Shown in pieces: positions 7,716 to 15,133 of a stretch of 49,736 nt of DNA. The notes beneath the pieces are model-generated. The model saw only the letters and a program-made list of their open reading frames with translations. It made no database searches and was not told the origin of the DNA. This stretch comes from Caulobacteraceae bacterium (lineage in GTDB: Bacteria; Pseudomonadota; Alphaproteobacteria; Caulobacterales; Caulobacteraceae): positions 1-49,736 of the forward strand of contig JAIEQA010000038.1 in the NCBI GenBank assembly GCA_019748095.1. Direction: 5' to 3'. Every line of letters begins with the position of its first letter. The stretch's first letter is position 1. The translations under genes and the position numbers were made by a program.

Positions 7716-8618
7716 TCAGAACACCCGGCCGCCGACGCCGCCGTCCAGCATGATGGTGGCACCGACGATCGAGGCTCCGGCCTGCTGGACCACCTCCTCG
7801 CGATACTCGGTGTAGATTTCCTCGCGAATCCAGACGAGGACCTTGATACCGGCACCGTAGCGGCGCAGCAGCGAGCGTTCGTTGCAGTCGCGCTCGACCT
7901 TCTCGGTCCGGCAGGTCATGGCCCCGTCCCGGCCGCGCCACAGGGCCTCGCCCTTCTGGCAGTAGAAGGACTCACCGTGGTCGAAACGGACCTGGCCCGA
8001 CCATTCGGCCCAGGTCACCTGAAGCCGGGTGCCGGCGAGGCAGCGGTACAGTTCGCCCTCATAGCTTTCATGAATCTCGCGGTCCGGGGTCACCTGGGCC
8101 GCCGGATGCGGGACGCTGCGGTCATCGATACAGAAGGCTTGGATGACCACGCGCTTTTCCCAACGACGCCGCGCCTCGTAAGGGACCCGGACGACCCGGG
8201 CGACGGCGGCTGCCTCGACGTTCAGCCCCTGGATCACCGTCGGATAGGGCTGGTCGACGTTGAAATAGGCGGCTCCGCCCCCGCCACCGCGGACATTCCC
8301 ATAGCCCCCGACGCGGGCGTTTATGCCGGCACGCGCCGCCGCGCCGGCGTTGGCATTGGCATTGGCGTTCGCATTGACATTGATGTTGACGTTGATGTTG
8401 CCACCGCCCGGTGGATAGTCCGGCGGCCCCGGATGGTCGCAACAGTCCGACGGCGGGGGCGGCGGTGGCGGGGGCGGCGGCGGCGGCGGTTCGCAGCAGG
8501 GCGGCGGCGGAGGCTGACAGCCCGAGCCGCAGGACTGGGCCCCCGCGGTCGAGGCGAGGCCGAGGACGGCAAACGCGCCGATCGCGGCCGGTGCCCAGCT
8601 CTTGATTCCCACCTGCAT
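7716..8618 (-). CDS. Secreted protein with poly-Pro, poly-Asn and Gly tracts, unknown function
   Basis: This 300-residue protein has a clear signal peptide (AIGAFAVLGLASTAGAQ). A Cys/Pro tract with up to 13 consecutive prolines follows, then an alternating Asn-Val/Asn-Ala run (NINVNINVNANANANANA) and a Gly-rich loop. The C-terminal ~190 residues look globular, with six Cys that could form disulfides (IQAFCIDDRS, YRCLAG, FYCQKG, MTCRTEKVERDC). The start MQVGIKSW is chosen because the signal peptide begins there; the longer frame adds an Arg-rich stretch. I do not recognise a named family. The low-complexity head and Cys-rich body suggest a cell-envelope or surface-exposed role, but this is inference. 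It ends in a strong terminator and appears monocistronic. Confidence 0.8.
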   Translation of the reverse strand: MQVGIKSWAPAAIGAFAVLGLASTAGAQSCGSGCQPPPPPCCEPPPPPPPPPPPPPSDCCDHPGPPDYPPGGGNINVNINVNANANANANAGAAARAGINARVGGYGNVRGGGGGAAYFNVDQPYPTVIQGLNVEAAAVARVVRVPYEARRRWEKRVVIQAFCIDDRSVPHPAAQVTPDREIHESYEGELYRCLAGTRLQVTWAEWSGQVRFDHGESFYCQKGEALWRGRDGAMTCRTEKVERDCNERSLLRRYGAGIKVLVWIREEIYTEYREEVVQQAGASIVGATIMLDGGVGGRVF

Positions 8619-8767
8619 ACGCCAGGCTCCCGAAACAGCGTCACGACGGCCTGAACGGGCCGGTTCCAATCTGCCATCTGAAGGGCAAAGCCTTTCGTTT
8701 CCGTTGCCAAGCCCCGGGGCCGGCGACTGGTCCGCCCCTTGCGCCGATGCGGACGAAGGCGAGGCGC

Positions 8768-9295
8768 ATGTTTCACCCCGGGACGCAGAAGCTGATCGAC
8801 CACTGGGCTGACCTGCCGGACGCGGGTCGCATTCCGGCCCACGTGCGGCTGGAGCCGCTGGCCCTTGGCCGGCTGGTGCCGCAGCTGTTCAGCGCCGACC
8901 GGACGCCGTCCGGTGCCCGGCTCCGGCTGGCCGGAGCAGGGATCGAGACACTGCATGGTGGGCCAATGCGCGGCCAGGACTGGCTGACATTCTGGACGCC
9001 GAACAGTCGCGGACTGGTCGCAGCAGCCCTGCTCCAGACGTTTCGCGAGGCACGACCCGTGGTGATCGTCGCCGAAGCGGGCAGACCCCGCGGCACCTTC
9101 GAGATCGTGATCGCACCGTTGCGCAGCGCCGGCGGCGCAGCCGACAGGATCGTCGGGCTCTACCAGCCGACGACATCCGAGGGTCTCAGAATCGAGCCGG
9201 TACCAGCCTTGTCGGCCCGGCTTTCAGTCGGTGCCGGTCCGGCCGGACGCGCACCCCTGATCCTCGCCGCGATAGACGGCCGTCGGATCGCCTAG
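8768..9295 (+). CDS. PAS-domain protein (PAS_5-like, alphaproteobacterial)
   Basis: This 175-residue cytoplasmic protein begins [13 protein letters not shown]. It matches the layout of the small single-PAS proteins common in Caulobacterales: an N-terminal helix, W-rich [15 protein letters not shown], then a PAS-like sheet ([14 protein letters not shown]...DWLTFW). No output domain is present. Such proteins probably sense a small ligand and act through partners; no partner is adjacent. The ATG at 8768 is used because GAAGGCGAGG precedes it and the family starts there; an upstream ATG at 8747 is possible. The stop overlaps the stop of the convergent gene by four bases. Confidence 0.8.
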   Translation: MFHPGTQKLIDHWADLPDAGRIPAHVRLEPLALGRLVPQLFSADRTPSGARLRLAGAGIETLHGGPMRGQDWLTFWTPNSRGLVAAALLQTFREARPVVIVAEAGRPRGTFEIVIAPLRSAGGAADRIVGLYQPTTSEGLRIEPVPALSARLSVGAGPAGRAPLILAAIDGRRIA

Positions 9296-9837
9296 CCCCT
9301 CCCTTCTCCAGCAAAGGGGAGAAGGGAGGTGGAATACCGTTTCCAGTTCTGGACATAGTGTTCCGCTGAAGCAGTCAGGGCAGCGATCTGGCCCGGCTCC
9401 AGCGGACGGACGACCTTGCCCGGCTGGCCCATCACCAGCGAGCCGTCGGGGATGACCTTGCCCTCGGTGATCAGGGCATTGGCCCCGATCAGGCAGTTCT
9501 TTCCGATCACCGCCCGGCCCAGGATCACTGCGCCGATGCCGATCAGGGTGTTGTCGCCGATGGTGCAGCTGTGCAGCATGGCCATGTGGCCGACGGTGAC
9601 GTTGCGGCCGATGGTCAGGGGCTCGCCCGGGTCCGAATGCAGCACGCTGCCGTCCTGGATGTTGGAGTTCTCACCGATGGTGATCGGGTCGTTGTCGCCG
9701 CGGATGGTGACCCCGAACCAGACACTGGCCCCGGGCTTCAGGATCACATCACCAATGACAACGGCATTGTCGGCGATCCAGTATTCGCCGGACGGTGGAA
9801 GCTGGGGTTTCTTGTCCGCCAGCGAATAGATCGTCAT
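9292..9837 (-). CDS. Gamma-carbonic anhydrase family protein (left-handed beta-helix)
   Basis: This 181-residue protein has hexapeptide repeats of the left-handed beta-helix from about residue 20 to 145. The three metal-binding histidines are placed as in gamma-carbonic anhydrases: H67 (LHSD), H84 and H89 (GHMAMLHSC). A helix closes the fold. Homologues hydrate CO2 or bind metal as trimers, and many YrdA-like members are poorly active, so enzyme activity is not certain. The ATG at 9837 follows GAACAAGGTGATGG. The last nine residues ([10 protein letters not shown] region) are encoded by a REP-like palindrome and are probably a recent extension. Confidence 0.92.
   Translation of the reverse strand: MTIYSLADKKPQLPPSGEYWIADNAVVIGDVILKPGASVWFGVTIRGDNDPITIGENSNIQDGSVLHSDPGEPLTIGRNVTVGHMAMLHSCTIGDNTLIGIGAVILGRAVIGKNCLIGANALITEGKVIPDGSLVMGQPGKVVRPLEPGQIAALTASAEHYVQNWKRYSTSLLPFAGEGRG
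9298..9329. repeat. REP-like hairpin at the junction of two convergent genes
   Basis: Arms CCTCCCTTCTCC (9298-9309) and GGAGAAGGGAGG (9318-9329) form a perfect 12-bp stem. The sequence resembles the first half of the REP-like family seen at 24.4, 24.6, 27.6 and 28.2 kb. It lies inside the C-terminal codons of the gamma-carbonic anhydrase gene. It may serve as a bidirectional stop for transcription, although there is no T tract. Confidence 0.5.
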
Positions 9838-9930
9838 GGAACCATCACCTTGTTCTGTAGTCGATGGGGGGTTTAACCCTTCGTCAACCACGTTAGCATC
9901 ATCCTGTTGATGCGATTCGAGGTCGTCTTT

Positions 9931-9959
9931 TTGACCCCGGGTCCGAAGCCGGATCAATC
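9931..9959 (+). promoter_or_regulatory. Candidate promoter of the small RNA upstream of phoH
   Basis: TTGACC (9931-9936), 17 bases, TCAATC (9954-9959). The -35 is strong and the -10 weak. It would start a transcript near 9966. On the other strand TTGACG (9882-9887) with TCGACT at 17 bases may drive the gamma-carbonic anhydrase gene. Confidence 0.4.
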
Positions 9960-9965
9960 CCGGTC

Positions 9966-10120
9966 CGGTCTGCCTGGAGAACGTGAGTGACGCGTTCGGG
10001 TTTGCGGCGGGTATTGCCGCTGGATGTGGGATACATCTCCGACCCCGGATGCGGCGTCTGCGCCTCCCCTCTCCTCCCTGTTCTCGCCCGAGGCGATGCT
10101 TTCCGAGCATCGCCTTTTTT
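9966..10120 (+). ncRNA. Candidate small RNA with a C/U-rich anti-Shine-Dalgarno segment
   Basis: Between a promoter-like site (9931-9959) and a clear intrinsic terminator (10091-10120) lies about 155 bases with no reading frame that looks real. It contains short hairpins (GCGGC-N7-GCCGC and GATGT-N5-ACATC) and then an exposed stretch CCTCCCCTCTCCTCCC (10064-10079). C/U-rich loops of this type pair with ribosome binding sites in known alphaproteobacterial small RNAs. Alternatively this is a phoH leader with an attenuator. I do not match it to a named Rfam family. Confidence 0.4.
10091..10120 (+). terminator. Intrinsic terminator upstream of phoH
   Basis: The ten-base arms AGGCGATGCT (10091-10100) and AGCATCGCCT (10106-10115) with a TTCCG loop are followed by a T tract. 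It lies 56 bases before the phoH start, so it ends a short upstream transcript or attenuates phoH. A second stem CGACCGG-N3-CCGGTCG follows. Confidence 0.85.
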
Positions 10121-10176
10121 CATGCCCGCGACGACCGGCTCCGCCGGTCGCCGTCTCCCACCCCTGTGAGGCAATG

Positions 10177-10953
10177 ATGACCAAGCGTGCAGCCCTGAAG
10201 CGTCAATCCGGCCGTGACGGCGCCTTCGACACCCGTGGCTATGGCGAGGAGTCGAAAGTGCGTCGCCTGCCGAGCCACAGTGGCAATGGCGGGTGGTCGC
10301 CCCATCCCTCCAATGACGACCGGGAACAGGGCTATCTGAAGACGCTGAAACCCAAGTCCGAGGGCCAGGCTGCCCTGCTGAACGCCATCGACGCCCACAA
10401 CCTGACTGTGGCGCTCGGACCAGCAGGCACGGGCAAGACCTATCTGGCCGTGGCCAAGGCGGTCGAGGCGCTGGAGGCCGGCAAGGTCGGGCGCATCGTG
10501 CTGAGCCGGCCCGCTGTGGAGGCGGGGGAATCGATCGGCTTCCTGCCCGGGGCCATGGAGGACAAGCTGGCCCCCTATCTGCGGCCGCTCTACGACGCCC
10601 TGTCGGACCGGCTGTCGATGAAACGGGTCGGGGCCCTGATGGCCGAAGGGCTGATCGAGATCGCCCCCGTCGGCTATATGCGCGGCCGCACGCTGAACAA
10701 CGCCTTCATCGTCATCGATGAGGCCCAGAACTGCACCTATGTGCAGCTCAAGATGCTGCTGACCCGCCTGGGCTGGCATTCGACCATGGTGGTGACGGGC
10801 GATCCCGGCCAGACCGACCTGCTGCCCTCGCTGTCGGGACTGGCCGATATCGCGGCCCGGCTGGAAGCCGTGCCCGAGATCTCGGTGGTCCGGCTGGCCG
10901 AGGGCGACATCGTCCGCCACCCGCTGGTGGCCTCGATGATCGGGGTGCTCTGA
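10177..10953 (+). CDS. PhoH family P-loop ATPase
   Basis: This 258-residue protein has a PhoH ATPase domain. Walker A is GPAGTGKT (81-88), and the SRPAVEAGESIGFLPG signature and Walker B VIDEAQN follow. PhoH proteins are cytoplasmic ATPases or helicase-like proteins linked to phosphate stress and RNA metabolism; their substrate is still unclear. The N-terminal ~55 residues are basic and probably disordered. The start is ATG 10177, with GTGAGG at good distance; ATG 10174 is directly before it. No PIN or KH domain is attached and no ybeY lies next to it, so this is the stand-alone, shorter PhoH type rather than the PhoH-YbeY rRNA-maturation cluster. Confidence 0.92.
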   Translation: MTKRAALKRQSGRDGAFDTRGYGEESKVRRLPSHSGNGGWSPHPSNDDREQGYLKTLKPKSEGQAALLNAIDAHNLTVALGPAGTGKTYLAVAKAVEALEAGKVGRIVLSRPAVEAGESIGFLPGAMEDKLAPYLRPLYDALSDRLSMKRVGALMAEGLIEIAPVGYMRGRTLNNAFIVIDEAQNCTYVQLKMLLTRLGWHSTMVVTGDPGQTDLLPSLSGLADIAARLEAVPEISVVRLAEGDIVRHPLVASMIGVL

Positions 10954-11080
10954 CACCGGGCGGGGGCGACGGCCGCTGGTCGACCGCCGCCCCCACCAGG
11001 GTGAAGACAGTGTCCGACAGTCTCCGGTCGCGCCTGACAAAGGACGCAATGCGGACAGCCTGTCGCCCGGGTCGGCATAA

Positions 11081-11100
11081 CACAGTTTATGTCATTATTG
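11081..11100. promoter_or_regulatory. Upstream motif shared with the paralogous barrel gene
   Basis: CACAGTTTATGTCAT is repeated as CACAGTTTACATCAT upstream of the second barrel gene (12794-12808), with two mismatches. Distances to the two start codons are similar (about 138 and 115 bases). It may be a common promoter or operator kept after duplication. Confidence 0.4.
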
Positions 11101-11218
11101 TCATACGTACAGACCCGTCGAGTTCCGCGTCGGAACGCGAGTCATAACTCACCGTTGCTCTACGCAGCTGGGATGGCTCAGGACATTCAGATGTCCAATC
11201 CGACACAAGGACTACAGT

Positions 11219-11746
11219 ATGATACGTAATATTTTGGCCGCATGCGCGGTTATTGCACTCGCCTCTCCGGTTATGGCCCAGACGGGAACCGACACCCGGG
11301 GCTATGGCAACCTCGGCTATACCCACCTTGAAGGCGACACGCCCTCCGTCGGGGCCGTGACCGGCCGGCTCGGGGTCGATCTGAACCGCTGGATGGCGTT
11401 CGAGACCGAGGCCTCGATCGGGGTGAAGAAGAACGAGTTCGAGGTCGCCGGATTCGAGGGCACCAATCGGCACCAGTGGGACGCGGCGGGCTATCTGGTC
11501 GGCAAGATGCCGATCGGTGACCAGATCAACGTGTTTGCGCGCGGCGGCTATGGTCACACCGAACTGACGCGCACCGTGGCAGGCAGCGAAACCGACATCG
11601 GCGGCGACAGCTGGAACTATGGCGCCGGGGCGGAATTCCTGCTCCACGGTCAGACCGGCCTGCGCGCCGACTGGACCCGTCGGGACTTCCGTCAGGGCGA
11701 CGTCAAGGCAAACGCCTATTCGCTGAGCCTCGTCCAACGCTTCTGA
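11219..11746 (+). CDS. Small outer-membrane beta-barrel protein (OmpA-like, porin superfamily)
   Basis: This 175-residue protein has a signal peptide (AACAVIALASPVMAQ) and about eight amphipathic strands. These include YGNLGYTHLEGD, VGAVTGRLGVDLNRW and INVFARGGYG, and the last strand is AYSLSLVQRF, ending in Phe as outer-membrane barrels do. It lacks an OmpA peptidoglycan domain. AAGGA precedes the ATG by nine bases. The gene is clearly paralogous to 12909-13439, sharing the order YTHL-GD, TGRLG, EASIGV and LRADWTRRDF. The probable role is a minor structural or stress-related outer-membrane protein; no ligand can be named. Confidence 0.9.
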   Translation: MIRNILAACAVIALASPVMAQTGTDTRGYGNLGYTHLEGDTPSVGAVTGRLGVDLNRWMAFETEASIGVKKNEFEVAGFEGTNRHQWDAAGYLVGKMPIGDQINVFARGGYGHTELTRTVAGSETDIGGDSWNYGAGAEFLLHGQTGLRADWTRRDFRQGDVKANAYSLSLVQRF

Positions 11747-11793
11747 TCGACGTCCGGGGCCGCACTGGCCCCGGCAGATCACCGAAGCAGAGC

Positions 11794-11830
11794 GAGCGCG
11801 GCCCCCTCGGGGCCGCGCTCGTCCTCGTTC
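11794..11830 (+). terminator. Probable terminator after the first barrel gene
   Basis: GAGCGCGGCCCC (11794-11805) pairs with GGGGCCGCGCTC (11809-11820) across a three-base loop. It is followed by the T-containing GTCCTCGTTCT. The T tract is weak but the 12-bp GC stem is strong. A second stem CCGGGGCC-N3-TGGCCCCGG lies just before. Confidence 0.6.
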
Positions 11831-11868
11831 TGACTGGTCCCGAAGCCCGGCATTCGGTAGGGATTCGC

Positions 11869-12750
11869 ATGGTCGTCTTGCCGTCTATTGCCGTTGTGGG
11901 GCCGGGTGCGATTGGCGGCACTGTGGCCGCCTGGCTGTCGCAAAGCGCGGCAGCCGGGCCCCTGACCCTGTGCGCGCGGACGCCGGTCACGACCCTGCGG
12001 GTCGACACGCCCCAGGGTCTGATCGAGGCCTGCCCCAACGTGATCACCGCACCCTCAGAGGCTGGCGTGGCCGACTGGGTGCTGATCGCGACCAAGACCT
12101 ATGATGCCGCCGCGACGGCCGAATGGCTCGACCGGCTGGTCGGGCCCTCGACGCGGGTAGCGGTGCTGCAGAACGGGGTCGAACATGTCGAGCGGTTCAC
12201 CCCATGGGTCCCTGCCGAGCGGATCGTGCCGGTCGTGGTGGAGATCCCCGCAGAACGCTCGGCCCCCGGCGTCATCGTCCAGCGGCGCGACGGCTGGCTG
12301 AAGGTACCGGCGGGCGGGAACGGCGCGGCCTTTGCCGCCCTGTTCGCGGGATCTCCCCTTGCGGTCTCGACGGACGAGGACTGGATCAGCGTCGCCTGGC
12401 GCAAGCTGGCCGTGAACTGCGCCGGTGCCGTCAGCGGCCTGACCGGGAAGCCGGCCGGGGTCGTGTCCCGGGCTGAAATCGCCGGGCTGATGCACGGCCT
12501 GGTCGGCGAATGCCTCGCCGTCGGCCGCGCCGAAGGGGCCACACTGCCCGACGACCTGCCCGACCAGATCGTGGCCCAGTACAGGGCCGGTCCGGCGGAT
12601 TCGATCAACTCCCTGCTGGCGGACAGGCTGGCGGGACGCCCGATGGAATGGGACGCACGCAACGGCGTCATCGCCCGACGGGGCCAGGCGCACGGCCTCG
12701 CCACCCCCCTGAACGCCATGGCCGCCGCGATCCTGTCCGCAATGGAATGA
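11869..12750 (+). CDS. Ketopantoate reductase family oxidoreductase (PanE/ApbA)
   Basis: This 293-residue protein has a Rossmann NADP-binding N-terminus (IAVVGPGAIGGTVAAWL, residues 7-23), the central motif VLQNGVEH, and a C-terminal helical domain with the family Lys (WRKLAVNCAG). PanE reduces 2-dehydropantoate to pantoate with NADPH for coenzyme A. Several paralogues with other 2-keto acid substrates exist, so panE identity is probable but not proven. It lies between two paralogous outer-membrane barrel genes, which suggests it was enclosed by a tandem duplication rather than functionally linked. Confidence 0.87.
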   Translation: MVVLPSIAVVGPGAIGGTVAAWLSQSAAAGPLTLCARTPVTTLRVDTPQGLIEACPNVITAPSEAGVADWVLIATKTYDAAATAEWLDRLVGPSTRVAVLQNGVEHVERFTPWVPAERIVPVVVEIPAERSAPGVIVQRRDGWLKVPAGGNGAAFAALFAGSPLAVSTDEDWISVAWRKLAVNCAGAVSGLTGKPAGVVSRAEIAGLMHGLVGECLAVGRAEGATLPDDLPDQIVAQYRAGPADSINSLLADRLAGRPMEWDARNGVIARRGQAHGLATPLNAMAAAILSAME

Positions 12751-12793
12751 GGCAGTAAGGCGGCGCGGATAACGCCGTCTGTGCCTTTGGGCC

Positions 12794-12813
12794 CACAGTT
12801 TACATCATGTAAT
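12794..12813. promoter_or_regulatory. Upstream motif shared with the first barrel gene
   Basis: CACAGTTTACATCATGTAAT corresponds to the site at 11081-11095. A stem CAAGGCC/GGCCTTG lies just downstream (12820-12836 region). Confidence 0.4.
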
Positions 12814-12908
12814 GCAGCGGCCTTGGAACGGCCTTGTGGGCTACATACCTGATCACTCGCTGGATGGGGCCGGGACAAACAGTCCCGCATCTAGGAGTTA
12901 AAGATACC

Positions 12909-13439
12909 ATGCGTAACATTCTTCTCGCGACTGCTGCTCTTTCACTGTTCGCCTTGCCGGCCGCAGCGCAGAGCGTCTCCCAGCCACATTGGTACGGGAC
13001 CGCAGGCTATACCCATCTGGACGGTGACGACGCCGATCTGGGAGCCATCACCGGCCGGCTCGGTGCCCGTCTGAACCCGAATTTCGCTGTCGAGGGCGAA
13101 GCCTCCATCGGGGTGCGCGACGACGACATCACGGTCGCCGGCGTCAACGGCTCGGTCGAGCATGACTATGACCTGGCGGCCTATGCGGTCGGCGTTCTGC
13201 CGGTCAGCCCGAACCTCGAACTGTTCGGACGCGTCGGCTACGGCACGACCTCGATCGAGGCCAAGGTCGCGGGCTTCAGCGCCACAGAGGACGGCGAAAG
13301 CATCAACTACGGCGTCGGCGCGACCTATTTGCTCGACGGCCAGAACGGCCTGCGCGCGGACTGGACGCGTCGTGATTTCACGGACGACAACAGCGGCGAA
13401 ATCGACACCTACGGCGTGAGCTTCGTGCGCCGCTTCTAA
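12909..13439 (+). CDS. Small outer-membrane beta-barrel protein, paralogue of the 11219 gene
   Basis: This 176-residue protein has a signal peptide (LLATAALSLFALPAAAQ) and an eight-strand barrel pattern ending in Phe (YGVSFVRRF). The blocks GTAGYTHLDGDDADLGAITG, EASIGVRDDD and LRADWTRRDF mirror the neighbour at 11219. The ATG at 12909 is preceded by TAGGAG; the longer frame from 12834 would break the signal peptide and is rejected. It ends at a strong terminator. Like its paralogue it is probably a monocistronic outer-membrane protein, and its acidic loops suggest cation or surface interaction, which is only inference. Confidence 0.9.
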   Translation: MRNILLATAALSLFALPAAAQSVSQPHWYGTAGYTHLDGDDADLGAITGRLGARLNPNFAVEGEASIGVRDDDITVAGVNGSVEHDYDLAAYAVGVLPVSPNLELFGRVGYGTTSIEAKVAGFSATEDGESINYGVGATYLLDGQNGLRADWTRRDFTDDNSGEIDTYGVSFVRRF

Positions 13440-13445
13440 AAGACG

Positions 13446-13484
13446 AAAGCTCTCCCCGCGATGTCTGCGGGGAGAGCTTTTTCG
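13446..13484 (+). terminator. Intrinsic terminator of the second barrel gene
   Basis: The 14-base arms AAAGCTCTCCCCGC (13446-13459) and GCGGGGAGAGCTTT (13467-13480) with a seven-base loop run into TTTTT. It is the clearest terminator in this part of the window. Confidence 0.92.
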
Positions 13485-13540
13485 CATGTGCAATCCGCAT
13501 GGCTTGCGAGAGAGGCGGCCGTGGCGTTCTGACCCCGGCG

Positions 13541-13813
13541 TCAGCCGGGCTCCGCCACGAGCGCCCATCGCAGTGACCCCTCGCCGAACGGACGGGTGAA
13601 CCATTGGGAGTGGCGTTCGAACGCCTCGACCACAGCCTGACGCAGGTCATAGGGGACGGGTTCCCCCCGCTGGCGTTTCAGCGCGACAACACAGTCAATC
13701 ACGACATTCTGGTGGGCAGAGCCACCCAGCGACTTCAGCACCATGGCCACATCGCGAGCGAGGGCTTCAAGGAAATTGGGCTGTCTGGCGGGGACATGGC
13801 TCATCCGGGGCAT
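13541..13813 (-). CDS. Conserved-looking small protein of unknown function
   Basis: This protein of about 90 residues has a helical, slightly basic composition (ALARDVAMVLKSLGG, NVVIDCVVALKRQRGEPVPY, LRQAVVEAFERHSQWF). The start is uncertain: ATG 13813 gives the most compact protein, 13804 is the next ATG, and the frame opens at 13870. No family is recognised. The pattern of a helix pair followed by PYDLRQAV and an aromatic end resembles small winged-helix proteins, but I would not name it so. GC3 is high and the frame is uninterrupted, which supports a real gene. It lies 100 bases downstream of the ketosynthase gene on the same strand. Confidence 0.6.
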   Translation of the reverse strand: MPRMSHVPARQPNFLEALARDVAMVLKSLGGSAHQNVVIDCVVALKRQRGEPVPYDLRQAVVEAFERHSQWFTRPFGEGSLRWALVAEPG

Positions 13814-13917
13814 CCATTCCACTCGGCTTCTGCGTGGCGGATAAGTCACAAACATCCCAGAAAAGAGCAAGCCATGCCGATGTTCGGCGGGTCATCTCTT
13901 CGTGAACAGGGGCCCGG

Positions 13918-15066
13918 TCAGCGTTTCCGGACGAAGACGGTGCCGGCCGAATACCCCGCGCCGAAGCTGCAGATCAGGCCCGTATCACCGGCTGCGAAAC
14001 CGTCCTGATGAAGGTGGAAGGCGATGATCGAACCGGCCGAGGAGGTGTTGGCATAGTCATCGAGGATGATGATGTTCTCCCCCGCCTCCGGGTCGCGGCC
14101 CAGCACCTTGCGCCCGATCATGGCGTTCATGTTGATGTTGGCCTGGTGCAGCCACAGACGCTTGAGGCCGCCCGGCGCGATGCCGAGCTCACCGGCATGG
14201 TCGAGGATCATGTCCGACACCATCGGCACCACATCGCGGAACACCTTGCGCCCCTGCTGGACGAACAGCTTGTCCGTCAGCCCGCCGGCGACCTCGCCCG
14301 CCGCGACAGGGCCGTCCGATGACTGCTCGGCCCGGTTCAGGAAGCCGAAATTGTTGCGGATGTTGTTGGAAAAGACCGTCTTCAGCCGCGTCCCGAGGAT
14401 GTCCCAGCCGCCCGGGCCGGCGGTTTCCGACGACTCGATGATCACGGCGGTGGCGACATCGCCGAAGATGAAGTGGCTGTCGCGGTCGGTGAAGTTCAGA
14501 TGGGCGGAGCAGACCTCGGGATTGACCATCAGCACGGCCTTGACCGAGCCCGAGGCGATGAAGTCGGCCGCCGTCTTCAGCCCGAAGGTCGCCGAGGAAC
14601 AGGCCACGTTCATGTCGAAGCCAAAGCCCTCGATCCCCAGCGCCTGCTGGATCTCGACCGCCAGCGCCGGATAGGGACGCGGCATGTTCGAGGCGGCGCA
14701 CAGCACCGCCCCGATCTCGCTGACCGGCCTGCCCCACGCCTCGATCGCCTGCCGCGCCGCCCTCACGGCCATCTCGGCCATGATCGAGAGCTCGTCATTG
14801 GACCGTTCCGTGAGCCTCGGCACCATGCGGTCCGGGTCCAGAATGCCGGCCTTGTCGAGGACGAAACGGCTCTTGATCCCCGAGGCCTTTTCGATGAACT
14901 CGGCCGACGAGGGCGTCAGGGCGGCGACATCGCCTTCAGCGATCTGGCCCGCGTGGGCGGCGTTCCAGCGCTCGGCCCAGGTGTTGTAGGCCTCGACCAG
15001 CTCGGCATTGGAAATGGACTGCTCGGGGGTGAACAGGCCGGTGGCGGCGATAACGGCAGTTGTCAC
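13918..15066 (-). CDS. Beta-ketoacyl-ACP synthase III family protein (FabH-like)
   Basis: This 382-residue thiolase-fold enzyme has the FabH catalytic triad: Cys156 in NVACSSATFG, His307 in WLHQANINMN and Asn340 in DDYANTSSAG. Such enzymes condense an acyl-CoA starter with malonyl-ACP or transfer acyl groups. It is longer than standard FabH (about 320 residues) by an N-terminal insertion around residues 25-90. This places it in the extended FabH-like group with less certain substrate, so the housekeeping fabH name is withheld. The GTG at 15066 is preceded by AGGGA and matches the usual beginning (TTAVIAATGLF); the ATG/Met farther out adds an unlikely Arg-rich tail. It follows kpsC after 67 bases. 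Confidence 0.88.
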   Translation of the reverse strand: MTTAVIAATGLFTPEQSISNAELVEAYNTWAERWNAAHAGQIAEGDVAALTPSSAEFIEKASGIKSRFVLDKAGILDPDRMVPRLTERSNDELSIMAEMAVRAARQAIEAWGRPVSEIGAVLCAASNMPRPYPALAVEIQQALGIEGFGFDMNVACSSATFGLKTAADFIASGSVKAVLMVNPEVCSAHLNFTDRDSHFIFGDVATAVIIESSETAGPGGWDILGTRLKTVFSNNIRNNFGFLNRAEQSSDGPVAAGEVAGGLTDKLFVQQGRKVFRDVVPMVSDMILDHAGELGIAPGGLKRLWLHQANINMNAMIGRKVLGRDPEAGENIIILDDYANTSSAGSIIAFHLHQDGFAAGDTGLICSFGAGYSAGTVFVRKR

Positions 15067-15133
15067 TTGGTCGTCCCTACGCCCGGCGGGCGGCGCTTCG
15101 TTGCGTGAGGGTCGTAACGCCCTCATTCTGTTC

